NCBI GenBank assembly: GCA_020248985.1
Contig: JADCGL010000022.1
Location: 306,680-370,679 of the forward strand
DNA length: 64,000 bases
Direction of reading: 5' to 3'
From: Telmatospirillum sp.
GTDB lineage: Bacteria > Pseudomonadota > Alphaproteobacteria > CACIAM-22H2
A model generated the notes under the pieces. That model was given only the letters and a program-made list of their open reading frames with translations, was not told where the DNA came from and searched no databases. This document shows positions 46,422 to 55,732 of this stretch, piece after piece. Positions within the stretch are counted from its first letter, which is position 1. Each line of letters starts with the position of its first letter. A program made the position numbers and the translations under genes.

Positions 46422-47395
46422 CCGCCCCGTTGGTTTCCGTCGAAGGTTTGCGCGTGCTGTTCAAATCGGCCGACCGTACGGTGCATGCCGTCAACGGCGT
46501 CGATTTCGCGCTCCAGCCCGGCGAAGTGCTGGGGCTGCTGGGCGAGTCCGGCTCGGGCAAATCGGTCACGCTCAAAGCGCTGCTGCGCCTGCTGCCCGCC
46601 TCGCGCACGACCTTGTCGGGCAAGGTGACGGTCGCGGGCCACGACGTGCTGGCGATGGACGAAAAAGCGCTGCGCCAGTATCGCGGCGGCGTGGTGTCGA
46701 TGGTGTTCCAAGAGCCGATGCTCGCCTTCGATCCCGTGTTCACGGTCGGCGACCAGATCGCCGAGGCGGTGATGCGCCACGAAGACGTCGGCAAAGACGC
46801 CGCCCGCGCACGCGCGCTCGAAATGCTCGAGCGCGTGCGCATCCCGTCGGCCAAGCGCCGGCTCGACGCCTATCCGCACGAAATGTCCGGCGGCATGCGC
46901 CAGCGCGCGATGATCGCGTTGGCGCTCGCGTGCAAGCCGCAATTGCTGCTGGCCGACGAGCCGACGACGGCGCTGGACGCCACCGTGCAGATCCAGATCC
47001 TGCTGCTGCTGCGCGAGCTCCAGAAAGAGTTCGGCATGGCCGTGATTTTCGTCACGCACGATGTGGGCGTGGCGGTCGAAGTGTCGGATCGCATGGCGGT
47101 GATGTACGGGGGCCGCATCGTCGAGCGCGGTTCGGCCGCCGACGTGATCCGCCGCACGGCCCATCCCTATCCGCAAGGGCTGCTCGCTTCGACCGTGCAT
47201 GGCGCCATGCGCGGCACGCGGCTCGAGGCGATTCCGGGCGCTCCGCCCGATCTGTCGCGCATGCCCACGGGCTGCGCCTTTGCGCCGCGCTGCCGCTTGG
47301 CCGACGACACGTGCCGCAGCGTGGCACCGCCGATCGCGGCGCTGGCCCCCGGCCATGAAGCCGAGTGCCACCAGCCGCGCCTGAGCGCCGTTTAG
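46418..47395 (+). CDS. Peptide-type ABC transporter ATPase (DppD-like)
   Basis: A 325-residue ATPase: Walker A GESGSGKS, FQEPMLAFDPVF, signature MSGGMRQR, Walker B LLLADEP, and the C-terminal G-C-A-F-A-P-R-C extension. It ends the second importer cassette, 10 bp from the convergent stop of the first giant adhesin. No terminator hairpin is evident between them. Confidence 0.92.
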   Translation: MTAPLVSVEGLRVLFKSADRTVHAVNGVDFALQPGEVLGLLGESGSGKSVTLKALLRLLPASRTTLSGKVTVAGHDVLAMDEKALRQYRGGVVSMVFQEPMLAFDPVFTVGDQIAEAVMRHEDVGKDAARARALEMLERVRIPSAKRRLDAYPHEMSGGMRQRAMIALALACKPQLLLADEPTTALDATVQIQILLLLRELQKEFGMAVIFVTHDVGVAVEVSDRMAVMYGGRIVERGSAADVIRRTAHPYPQGLLASTVHGAMRGTRLEAIPGAPPDLSRMPTGCAFAPRCRLADDTCRSVAPPIAALAPGHEAECHQPRLSAV

Positions 47396-47405
47396 AGCGA
47401 CCCGG

Positions 47406-50400
47406 TCAGAACGACATCGTCGGGAACGGCGACGAGACACCCGTGCGCGGCGTGCTGCTCTGCGGCATCGCGGCGCCGCCATTTACAGCCGGGGCGGATG
47501 CACCGCCGACATTGCCGACAGCCATGACTGCCGGCGGCGGCGCTGTCGTCGGCACGAGCGCGGGTGCGCCGGGACCCGGCGGCGGTCCGCTCGAAAGCAC
47601 GATTGCGGGTGGCGGCGGCGCACCCGGCGCAGCCGCTGGCGGCGGGGCACCCGGCGCAGCAGCGGCCGGCGGCGGCGGCGGGGCAACCACGACACCGACC
47701 GGCGAAACAGCAGGCCCGCTGTCGCCGCCGTCGCCAGGACTGCCGGGGCCGCCGGGGCCGCCCGGCGCACCCGGACCGCCTGCAACCACAGGTGCGCCGG
47801 GACCGCCGGGGCCGGGACCCTGCGCGCCGCCGCCGCCCTCGACGATAGGTGGCGGTGCCGTCAACAAGGCCAGCACGCTCGAACCGGCAGCCACACTTGG
47901 CGGCGGCGGCGGCGGCAACATCGCTGCCGCTTGGATTTGCGAAACGGGCGCCGCGTCGGAGAGTGCGCTTGAGATCGTGCTGCCGCCCGCACCGGCACCG
48001 GGGGCGGGCGCGGTGTTGTTGGGCGGCGGCTGCGCGCCCGCAAGCGGCACCGCGACGCTGTTGAAGGTGAAGCTGCCGGCCGTTGCCGTGACGGCGCCGA
48101 CGGCCGTGCCGTTGACGGCGCCGGTGGTGCCGGTCAGCGACAAGGTGCCGCCGAAACTGTTGCTGGACTCGGTCAAGGTCAGCGCATAGGCGCCCGCCAG
48201 CGCGACTGTGGCGTTGCCCGACGTCGATATGGAACTGCCGTTCGTCTGCGAAAGCGTGCCGCCGGTGACCGACACATTTAGCGTGCCGTTCGACAGGATA
48301 TTGCCGAACAACGTGTTGCCCGTGTTGGCGAGGACCACGTTGCCGCCGGTGGATGCGAGCGTGATCGAATTCATGAACGCGTTGCCGGGATTGCCCAGCG
48401 CAAGGGCGCCCGCAGCACTCGCATTGACGATGCCGGAAACCGCCATGGCGCCGTTTTGGCCGAGCGTGCCGCCGACGACGGTGACGATCAGCGGGCCGCC
48501 GACGGTGGCGGACCCGAGCGTCGTATTGCCGTTCGCGGTGAGATCGTATTTGCCGCCGGCCGTGACCGTGCCGCTTTGGGTGAACGTGCCGCCGCTGAAC
48601 AATGTCAGCCCGCCGGAGATGTTCGAGTTGCCGAGCGCGAAGGCGTTGCTGTCGGTGTAGCTCGCCGCCCCGCCCGCCGTCGCGGTCAGCGAAACGGTCC
48701 CGAGATTGTTTCCGGTTTCGGTCAGGCTGATCGTGCCTGCGGCCGTAAATGTGCCGTTGCCGCCGCCGGTCAGCGCCGTGCCGTTGCTTTGCGTCAAACC
48801 GGCGCCCGACTGCACCGTAAGGCCGCTTGCGGCCGCGATATTGCCGAGCAGGGTATTGCCGCTGCTGCGCAGATTGGCCACGCCGGCGGTCGTGACGTTG
48901 ATCGGCCCGCTGAAATCGTTGCCCGCTTCCGTCAGCACCACGCCGCCGCCGCCCGCATTGAAGGTCGCGCCGCCGCCGCCGGTAACCGTGACAAGCGCGC
49001 CGGATGCCTGGCCGATGCCGCCGGTGGTCCTCAAGGTAAGTACGGCGGCCGAAATACCGCTCAACGAACCGAACATGTCGGTTTCGGATTCGGCCAACAG
49101 CGTGCCGCCGACGGCATTGGCCCGCAACGTCACCGCTCCCGCACCGGGTGCGATCGCAAGATGGTCGATCGTGTTGTAGAGGCTGCCGTTGCGCGTCAGG
49201 TTGAAATCGCCCGACCCGCGCAGCACGAGCGACGGGGCGACGATGTTCCCGTTGGTGTTCTGCGTGAAGGTGCCGCCGGGCCCGGCCCACAGCGTCAGCA
49301 CGTCGCTGGCGCCGAGCACCAGATTGCCGTCGAGGGCCGTGTTGCCGCCGTAGAAGACGATGTCGGTGCCGGATACGGTCAGCGTCTGGCCGAACGCAAA
49401 GGCGATGTCGCCGGTTCCGGCATTGTCGAAACGGATCCGCGACGGCGTGCCCGCGACCGTGCCCGCAGCGACGACGTTGAGCAGCGCACTCCCCGGACTG
49501 TCCGAGGTGTAGATGATCTGGCCGCTGGTCTGGAGCTGCGTCGAGGACACTTGAATCCCCGACAGCGTCGTCGCCCCGGCATCGACCAGCACGATGTCGC
49601 CCGTCATCCCGGCGCCGCCGACGAGATTGGTGGTGCCGCCCCCCAGAATGTCGTTGCTGCCTTGGCCGTACAGCGTGATGTTGGCCGCCCCGGTCGACAG
49701 CACGCCGCCCGTGCCGCCGCCGTTGATAAAGCGCAAGCCCGGCAAACTGCCGCTGGCGCCGAGGAAGCCGTTGAGCGCGATGTCGGCGGCAGCCGAGCGC
49801 ACGCGCGCGCCGTTCGCAATGTCGACGCCGATCCCGCCCACGCCGGTGGCACCGCCTTCGCCGCTCAGCAGCACCGAGCCGGCCGCCGAGCCGGTATGGT
49901 CGACCAGGCCCGAGGCGCCGGTCAGAACGATGCCGCCGCCGCTGTTGCCGCCTTTGCCGAAGATCTTGATCTCGCCGCCGCCGTTCGTCGATATGCCGCC
50001 CGCGATGCTCACGCCCGTATTGCCGCTGCTCGCATTGCCGCCTTGGCCGGCGATCGCGACGGCGCCGCCGCCGGCCGCGATGCTGCCTGCAGCGCCGATC
50101 GAGACGCCCACGAAAGTACCCGCCGGCGTCGCGCCGAAAGTCGGCATGCCCGTGGGCGGCGACGCCCATGCAGCACCGCCGGCCAGCAGCAGTATGTTGC
50201 CGCCGTTCGTCGCGATCGCGGTGTTGACGGCGATGGCGCGGTCCGAGATCAAACTCGAAGACCCGCCCGACAGGGTTGCGTTGGCGCTGCCTTGGAAGAC
50301 GATGCCGGCCGTCGCTCCGGTCGATGTCACGTCGAACGCGGCGCTGTTGGTGACGCTGATCGGCGCGTTGAACGCGACGGCGTCGGCGACGGTCGCCTGG

Positions 50401-53400
50401 AAATCGCCGCCGACTGAAATGGCGCCGAAGCTGGTGGCGTTCGCCGCCGCGAAATTCACGTTGCCGCCCGCCCCGGTGGCAATCCCGACATTGCCGCTGA
50501 CGAACGAGTTCGAGACGTTCGCAAGAATGATGCTGCCGCCGAGGGTCGAGAAATCGACGTTGCCGCTGCGCGAGGCCGCACCCGCGATCGAGATGTCGTT
50601 CTGGGTCGAGATAATCGCAGGCAGAAACACCGAGCCTGCGCCGACGGTTGCCAGTTCGGTGAGCGGCGGCGCCGCCGCCGTGCCGAAGGCGGCGCCCAGC
50701 GACAAGGCCTCGCCGATATTGCCGTTGAAGCTGAGCGTGCCCGCACCGTGTGCGACGGTGAGATAGCCCGACCCGAGCGCGTTGATCGTGCTGTTGAACG
50801 TGATCGCGTTGTTGCTCGACGCCAGCGCGACATAGCCCGCCACGCCCGCGGCGCTTGCGCTGTAGCTTTGGCCGCCCACGGCCGTGGTGACGATCTGCAT
50901 CGGCGAACCGCTGCCGCCGCCGTAAAACAGAATCTGTCCTGCCGTCGCCGACACCGCAAGGCTGGTGAGCGGCGTGGTGCCGCCAATGCTGCCCGCGTTC
51001 GTGGCGCCGACGGCGGCGCCTGCGAACTGGATATCGCCGGACGAGGCGGTCAGATTCAGCGAATAGGCGCCGTCGATCGGCAGTTCGACGCTCACGCCGC
51101 TGCCGGCCAAAATCGTCGTGTTGCCGCCCAGCGAAATCGAATTGGGCGTGCCGCTATTGAAAAACGGGAGTTGGAGCGTGTTGGCGACCGTAATTGTGCC
51201 CGCCAGCGACAGATTGCCGAGCACGTTGGCGCCCATGTAGATGCTGTCCGCCGTCTGGTTGGCGGTGATGGCGACGTTGCCGCCCGTGTAGAGATCGAAC
51301 GAGCCTGTCAGGTTGTTGACTTGGTTGAGCGTAATCGTGCCCGACCCGCCGTTGATCGTGACCGTGCTGCCCGCCGTCTGGGTCAAACCGCCCGTTTGCG
51401 TGAAGCCGACGCCGTTGACGGTGAGATTGCCCGCGATGGTCGAGGCCTGGAGATTGGGCGTCGACGTGGTGGTGAGCGAAATGGCGCCCGTGCTGGTCGA
51501 GTTCAGCGTGATGTTGCCGATATTGTTCGCACCGTTCGTCAGCAGCGTCGGCGCGGTGCCGCCGAGCGTCAGCAAGAGGACGGCCGGATTGCCGACGGCG
51601 TTGATCGCCGCCGTCTGCGTGACGCCGCCGCCCGCCGTGATGTCGAGATCGCCGCCGCGCGTCGTGATCGCGGCATTGAGGGCGACTGCGGCGGGCGTAT
51701 CGATGGCGATGTCGAGCGTGCCGCCCGAGGCGGCCGTCAGAGGTGCCGCGACCGTGATCGCCGTCGCGGCCGTCAGCGACAGCATGCCCGCACCCGTACT
51801 GCCGTAGGAGATCGCATTGGCGAGCGACAGCGTGTCGCCGGAGAGCCGCAGCGATTTACCGGTCGCAATCGTATAGGCGTTCGACACCGTAAGGGCCCCA
51901 AGCGTGCCGCCGACCTGCAACTCCGGCGTCGTGATTGCGCCCAGCAGCGCGCTGGTCACGTAGAGGCTCGCGACGTTCGGGGCCGCGACGCTGTAGTTGA
52001 AGAGGATGGGTGTCGCGCTCAATTCTTCGATGATGAAGCGCCCGAGGGAGCCGACCGTCGCCGAAAAGCCCGTGTCGAGCGCGAGCGAATTAGCGCTGAT
52101 CTTGACGAACGCGCCGGCCGCACCGGTGACTTGGTTGCCGGTCCCGTATGTCTGCAGACCGGCATGGGCGCCGTCGCCCGTGCCGATCAAGCGATAGGTG
52201 GCGTCGCCGTTGAAGGAGATCAAGGCATTGTTCTCGAGAGCGATGCCCGCGTTGTCGGCGCCCCCGGACGAGGCCAAGCCGACAAGCTGGGCAATGGCGG
52301 TCGGGGCGAAAGCCGCGGCGCCCGTGGCGATATTGACGCGGCCCAGGCGCAAGCCAGGCGAGTCGACGCCCAACGCACCTGTGCCGTCGATGTTGAAAAG
52401 CCCCGCAAGGTTGTCGATCGCAACGCTGGCCGAGCTGCGGCCCGTGATCGACACGCCGGCATTGCCGGTCGAGTCGGTGCCGCCCGTACCTTTGATGTAG
52501 ATCTGACCATTGCCGGTCGCGATCGAGATCGTATTGGAGAGATAGCTGCCCGATCCGCCCGTCGAATCGATCCGCACGCCGATGCGCGTGGCCGTGGTTC
52601 CGCCGCCGGCCCCGTGCATCAGCAGATCGCCGCCCGACGTCGCGATGTTGATGCCGGCGTTGTAGCTGGAATTCAGCAGCAGATTGATGCTTGCGGCGGC
52701 ATTCGCGGCGATCGTGGACGACGTAACGGTGCCGCCCGTGGCCGTCACGCTGAGGCCTGTGCCCCCGCCCATCACCAGATAGCCGCCAAGGGTCGCGATA
52801 TTGAGCGGACTGGATGCGGTTGGCTGAATCAGAATCTGGCCGGCGGCCCCGCCGCCCGCGCGCGCGTTGAGCAGCAGATTGAGCGCCGACACGGTCGATG
52901 TGATGCTGGCATTGACCGTCACGTCGCCGTTGGAAAGCAGCGACAATTGCCGGGCCGAAGCGCCCGTGTAGGTGTAGGCCGACGAAACGGTGAGCGCATT
53001 GCTGCCCGAGCCGACAGAGAGGCTCGGCGTCGTGATGGCGGACAGCATTGCAGCCGTCACATAGAGGCTCGTGAGATTGGGGGCGGCGGTGCTGTAGTTG
53101 AATTCGACCGGTACGGCGGTCATCGTGTCGATGGCAAGGCGACCGCCGGTGCCGATATTGGTCGTTATGCCGGAATCGAGCGCTAGCGTGTCCGACTTGA
53201 AACGCACGCTCGCCCCGTTGGGCGCCAATATCGAATGGCCCGTGCCGGCGCTTTCGATCCCATAGCCCGTGCCGTAACCCGTGCCGAAAAACTCGAACAG
53301 GCCGTCGGTGTTGATATTGATCGTCGCATTGGCGGCGTCGAACAGAATGCCGGGGTTGTTGTTGAGCGTGGCGGTGCCGGTAATCCGCCGCGTGGCCGTA

Positions 53401-55589
53401 TCGCCGATCTGGCCGGTCGTCAGCGTGACGTCGCGCAAGCGAACGCCGCGCGACAGGCCGTAATCGCCGCCAGTACCCTCGATCCAGAAACCACCGCTCG
53501 TATTGGCGATCGTGACCGGGGCCCCGCTGCGGCCGCGCAGCGAAACGCCGTTGTTTTCGATGCCCGTATAGGTGCCGCCCGTGCCCTTGATGTAGATTTG
53601 ACCGATGCCGGTCGAAATTGCGATGGTATTGCCTGGATTGGCGGCATTCGTCGAATCGATGCGCACGCCCATTTGGGTCGCGGTGGTCGCGCCGCCCACC
53701 CCATGCATCAGCAAGTCGCCGCCCGATGTCGTGATATTGATGCTGCCATTGAAGCTGCTCAGCAGCATATTGATGCTGGCGGCCGCACTCGACGGGCTCG
53801 AGATATCGGACGAACTCACCGAGCCGCCCGACGCCACGATGCTGGATGCAAGCGTCGAGCCCCCGCCCATCACCAGATAGCCGCCATTGGTCGCAATGGT
53901 GATGCCGCCCGATGTGATCGTTTGGATCAGAATCTGCCCTGTCGTCAAATTGCTTGCCCGCGCATTGAGCAGCAGATTGAGCGCGCCCGTCCCAGTCGAT
54001 CCGAGATTGGCATTCACGACGATGTCGCGGTCGGCGCGTAAAGTGAGCGTGCGCGCCGTCGAACCCGTATAGGCGACGTCGCTGGCAACCGTAATGTCGC
54101 CGTTGCCGCCCAGGCCCACGGCGGTGCTGACCGTGACGTCGCCTGTCGCCAGAGCGCCAAGCAAGGTTGCAACACTGAGCACCGAGGACGCAGCGGTGCT
54201 GGGCGTCGTCAAGAACGGCGAGCTGGCGGAGATGTTCGAGTCCGCCGCAGCCGAGATCGTAATGTCGCTGGGGTCGAGCAGCAGACTTCCCGCGCGGCCC
54301 GCGAGCCCTTTGAGATCGACCGTGCCGCGGAAATCGAGATTGCCCTTCGACGAGACTTCGACGAAACCGCCGTTGCGCGCACCGCTCACATTGATGTGGC
54401 CCGCATTGCGCGTGGCGAGATCCGACCACAGGATCACGCGCCCACCGTCGCCCGCAGCGCTGCTCGCGTCGATGACCGCACGCGCATCCATGTAGAGATA
54501 CTGCGCGTTGGCTTCCGGGCCCTTGCCCTGGTAGTTGCCGCCGACGAGCACCGTGCCGCCGCCCGCATTGCCCGAGGCATCGATGCGCGCATCGGCCATC
54601 AGGCCGACCTTCTCGCCCAAGACCTTGACCGTGCCGCCGCGCTCGCCCGAACTGGCGCCCGAAGCGTCGAGCGTGCCATTGACCGACACGATGCCGCTGT
54701 CGCCGCCGTCGATGACGATCTCGCCATTCACGAGTTGGGCACTCTTGGCGACGACGATGCCCGACGTGTTGATCACATTGTCGAGCACGCTGCGCGCGGC
54801 GCGCGCGGTCAGCAGCACGCGGCCCCCGTTGGCTTCGATGCTGCCCGCGTTCTCGACGAGTGCGTCGGCACCGGCGGGTTTCTGGTCGACCACGCCGGTC
54901 GCGGCGAACTTCAGGAGCCCGTCGCCGTGGAAATCGATCGCAAACGTCTTGGTGCCGCCGAGCACCACCGTGCCCCCGTTGGCGATGATCTGGCCCTGGT
55001 TCGACACGTTCGCCGCTGCCAGCACGGCAAAGCCGCCTTGCGCGACCGAGATCACACCTTGGTTCACCACGCGCGCATTGGCGTCGCTGGACGCCTGGTC
55101 GAACAAGAGCTTGCCGGCCATGAAATCGAGCGTGCTGATGTTCGCCGTCGTCGCCACCAGCGCGTTCACGTCCACGCGGCTGTTGGGGCCGAACACGATG
55201 CCGTTCGGGCTCATGATCACGACTTGGCCGTTGGCTTGGATCTGGCCGTAGATCTGCGACGGGTCGCCGTTCAGCACGCGGTTGAGGGCAACGGCACTCG
55301 TGCTCGGCTGCACGAAGCGTACGATGTTGTTGGCGCCGATCGAGAAGCTCTGCCAGTCGATGGCGAGATTCTGCGAGGCTTGGTTGATCGTGAGCTGGTT
55401 CGGGTTGGTCTGCGTGATCGTGCCGGCCCCGCCGACCACATTGCCGCCCTGCGGCAGGGTCTGCGCCAAGCCCGGCGCCGAAATGCCGACCACCGCCAGC
55501 GCCAGCGGCCACCCCATGCGCGCAGTCGCCCGACGCCGCCGCAAGCGGCGGGATTTCGACGAAGGGCACGGGCGAAGACCGAGCTTCAT
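47406..55589 (-). CDS. Giant exported filamentous-haemagglutinin-type protein (TpsA-like), copy 1
   Basis: About 2727 residues from ATG 55589 (an earlier GTG at 55613 has no ribosome site). The signal region is long and arginine-rich, ending A-P-G-L-A-Q. A haemagglutination-activity domain follows: NQLTINQASQNLAIDWQSF, then I-Y-G-Q-I-Q-A-N-G-Q-V and MSPNGIVFG. The body is a Gly/Ser/Thr/Asn-rich beta-helix region with a 367-residue tandem duplication (51957-54158). The last 200 residues are a Pro/Gly/Ala-rich tail ending STPRTGVSSPFP. Family knowledge: such proteins are exported by a TpsB/FhaC partner and act in adhesion or contact; no partner gene is in the window. Probable surface adhesin. 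Confidence 0.85.
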   Translation of the reverse strand: MKLGLRPCPSSKSRRLRRRRATARMGWPLALAVVGISAPGLAQTLPQGGNVVGGAGTITQTNPNQLTINQASQNLAIDWQSFSIGANNIVRFVQPSTSAVALNRVLNGDPSQIYGQIQANGQVVIMSPNGIVFGPNSRVDVNALVATTANISTLDFMAGKLLFDQASSDANARVVNQGVISVAQGGFAVLAAANVSNQGQIIANGGTVVLGGTKTFAIDFHGDGLLKFAATGVVDQKPAGADALVENAGSIEANGGRVLLTARAARSVLDNVINTSGIVVAKSAQLVNGEIVIDGGDSGIVSVNGTLDASGASSGERGGTVKVLGEKVGLMADARIDASGNAGGGTVLVGGNYQGKGPEANAQYLYMDARAVIDASSAAGDGGRVILWSDLATRNAGHINVSGARNGGFVEVSSKGNLDFRGTVDLKGLAGRAGSLLLDPSDITISAAADSNISASSPFLTTPSTAASSVLSVATLLGALATGDVTVSTAVGLGGNGDITVASDVAYTGSTARTLTLRADRDIVVNANLGSTGTGALNLLLNARASNLTTGQILIQTITSGGITIATNGGYLVMGGGSTLASSIVASGGSVSSSDISSPSSAAASINMLLSSFNGSINITTSGGDLLMHGVGGATTATQMGVRIDSTNAANPGNTIAISTGIGQIYIKGTGGTYTGIENNGVSLRGRSGAPVTIANTSGGFWIEGTGGDYGLSRGVRLRDVTLTTGQIGDTATRRITGTATLNNNPGILFDAANATININTDGLFEFFGTGYGTGYGIESAGTGHSILAPNGASVRFKSDTLALDSGITTNIGTGGRLAIDTMTAVPVEFNYSTAAPNLTSLYVTAAMLSAITTPSLSVGSGSNALTVSSAYTYTGASARQLSLLSNGDVTVNASITSTVSALNLLLNARAGGGAAGQILIQPTASSPLNIATLGGYLVMGGGTGLSVTATGGTVTSSTIAANAAASINLLLNSSYNAGINIATSGGDLLMHGAGGGTTATRIGVRIDSTGGSGSYLSNTISIATGNGQIYIKGTGGTDSTGNAGVSITGRSSASVAIDNLAGLFNIDGTGALGVDSPGLRLGRVNIATGAAAFAPTAIAQLVGLASSGGADNAGIALENNALISFNGDATYRLIGTGDGAHAGLQTYGTGNQVTGAAGAFVKISANSLALDTGFSATVGSLGRFIIEELSATPILFNYSVAAPNVASLYVTSALLGAITTPELQVGGTLGALTVSNAYTIATGKSLRLSGDTLSLANAISYGSTGAGMLSLTAATAITVAAPLTAASGGTLDIAIDTPAAVALNAAITTRGGDLDITAGGGVTQTAAINAVGNPAVLLLTLGGTAPTLLTNGANNIGNITLNSTSTGAISLTTTSTPNLQASTIAGNLTVNGVGFTQTGGLTQTAGSTVTINGGSGTITLNQVNNLTGSFDLYTGGNVAITANQTADSIYMGANVLGNLSLAGTITVANTLQLPFFNSGTPNSISLGGNTTILAGSGVSVELPIDGAYSLNLTASSGDIQFAGAAVGATNAGSIGGTTPLTSLAVSATAGQILFYGGGSGSPMQIVTTAVGGQSYSASAAGVAGYVALASSNNAITFNSTINALGSGYLTVAHGAGTLSFNGNIGEALSLGAAFGTAAAPPLTELATVGAGSVFLPAIISTQNDISIAGAASRSGNVDFSTLGGSIILANVSNSFVSGNVGIATGAGGNVNFAAANATSFGAISVGGDFQATVADAVAFNAPISVTNSAAFDVTSTGATAGIVFQGSANATLSGGSSSLISDRAIAVNTAIATNGGNILLLAGGAAWASPPTGMPTFGATPAGTFVGVSIGAAGSIAAGGGAVAIAGQGGNASSGNTGVSIAGGISTNGGGEIKIFGKGGNSGGGIVLTGASGLVDHTGSAAGSVLLSGEGGATGVGGIGVDIANGARVRSAAADIALNGFLGASGSLPGLRFINGGGTGGVLSTGAANITLYGQGSNDILGGGTTNLVGGAGMTGDIVLVDAGATTLSGIQVSSTQLQTSGQIIYTSDSPGSALLNVVAAGTVAGTPSRIRFDNAGTGDIAFAFGQTLTVSGTDIVFYGGNTALDGNLVLGASDVLTLWAGPGGTFTQNTNGNIVAPSLVLRGSGDFNLTRNGSLYNTIDHLAIAPGAGAVTLRANAVGGTLLAESETDMFGSLSGISAAVLTLRTTGGIGQASGALVTVTGGGGATFNAGGGGVVLTEAGNDFSGPINVTTAGVANLRSSGNTLLGNIAAASGLTVQSGAGLTQSNGTALTGGGNGTFTAAGTISLTETGNNLGTVSLTATAGGAASYTDSNAFALGNSNISGGLTLFSGGTFTQSGTVTAGGKYDLTANGNTTLGSATVGGPLIVTVVGGTLGQNGAMAVSGIVNASAAGALALGNPGNAFMNSITLASTGGNVVLANTGNTLFGNILSNGTLNVSVTGGTLSQTNGSSISTSGNATVALAGAYALTLTESSNSFGGTLSLTGTTGAVNGTAVGAVTATAGSFTFNSVAVPLAGAQPPPNNTAPAPGAGAGGSTISSALSDAAPVSQIQAAAMLPPPPPPSVAAGSSVLALLTAPPPIVEGGGGAQGPGPGGPGAPVVAGGPGAPGGPGGPGSPGDGGDSGPAVSPVGVVVAPPPPPAAAAPGAPPPAAAPGAPPPPAIVLSSGPPPGPGAPALVPTTAPPPAVMAVGNVGGASAPAVNGGAAMPQSSTPRTGVSSPFPTMSF
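51957..54158 (-). repeat. Two tandem 1.1-kb modules inside giant adhesin 1
   Basis: Blocks 51957-53057 and 53058-54158 have the same order of motifs: ALNLLLNAR, GQILIQ, GGYLVMGGG, SGGDLLMHG, GVRIDST, GQIYIKGTGGT, F-N-Y-S-x-A-A-P-N and LYVT-x-x-L-x-A-I-T-T-P. The matching codons for LYVT fall 1101 bp apart. Protein similarity is strong but not identical, so the duplication is old or selected. Confidence 0.75.
54282..54752 (-). repeat. Near-identical segment shared by the two giant adhesin genes, copy 1
   Basis: This stretch matches 63530-64000 with only scattered differences, at a constant offset of 9248 bp over most of its length (for example the run starting at 54481 matches 63729). It encodes the region from LVNGEIVIDGG to LLLDPSDITIS. 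The copy continues past the window edge, so the true length is greater. The identity is much higher than in the rest of the two genes. Confidence 0.85.
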
Positions 55590-55732
55590 TCGATTCCAGC
55601 TTAGATTGCGCACGCTATGGATCAGCGTGCGAGCATGACTCGCGTTTTCATTGTAATCCGCGCCGTCGAACTTGCCAGCGATACTTTGCTACAGAATTGC
55701 GGCGCGCGCGCCCGGCCGCGCGCGATCTGCGC

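Noticed and set aside
55590..55613. GTG 55613 as start of adhesin 1
   Set aside because: No ribosome site precedes it; ATG 55589 gives a more normal signal region.
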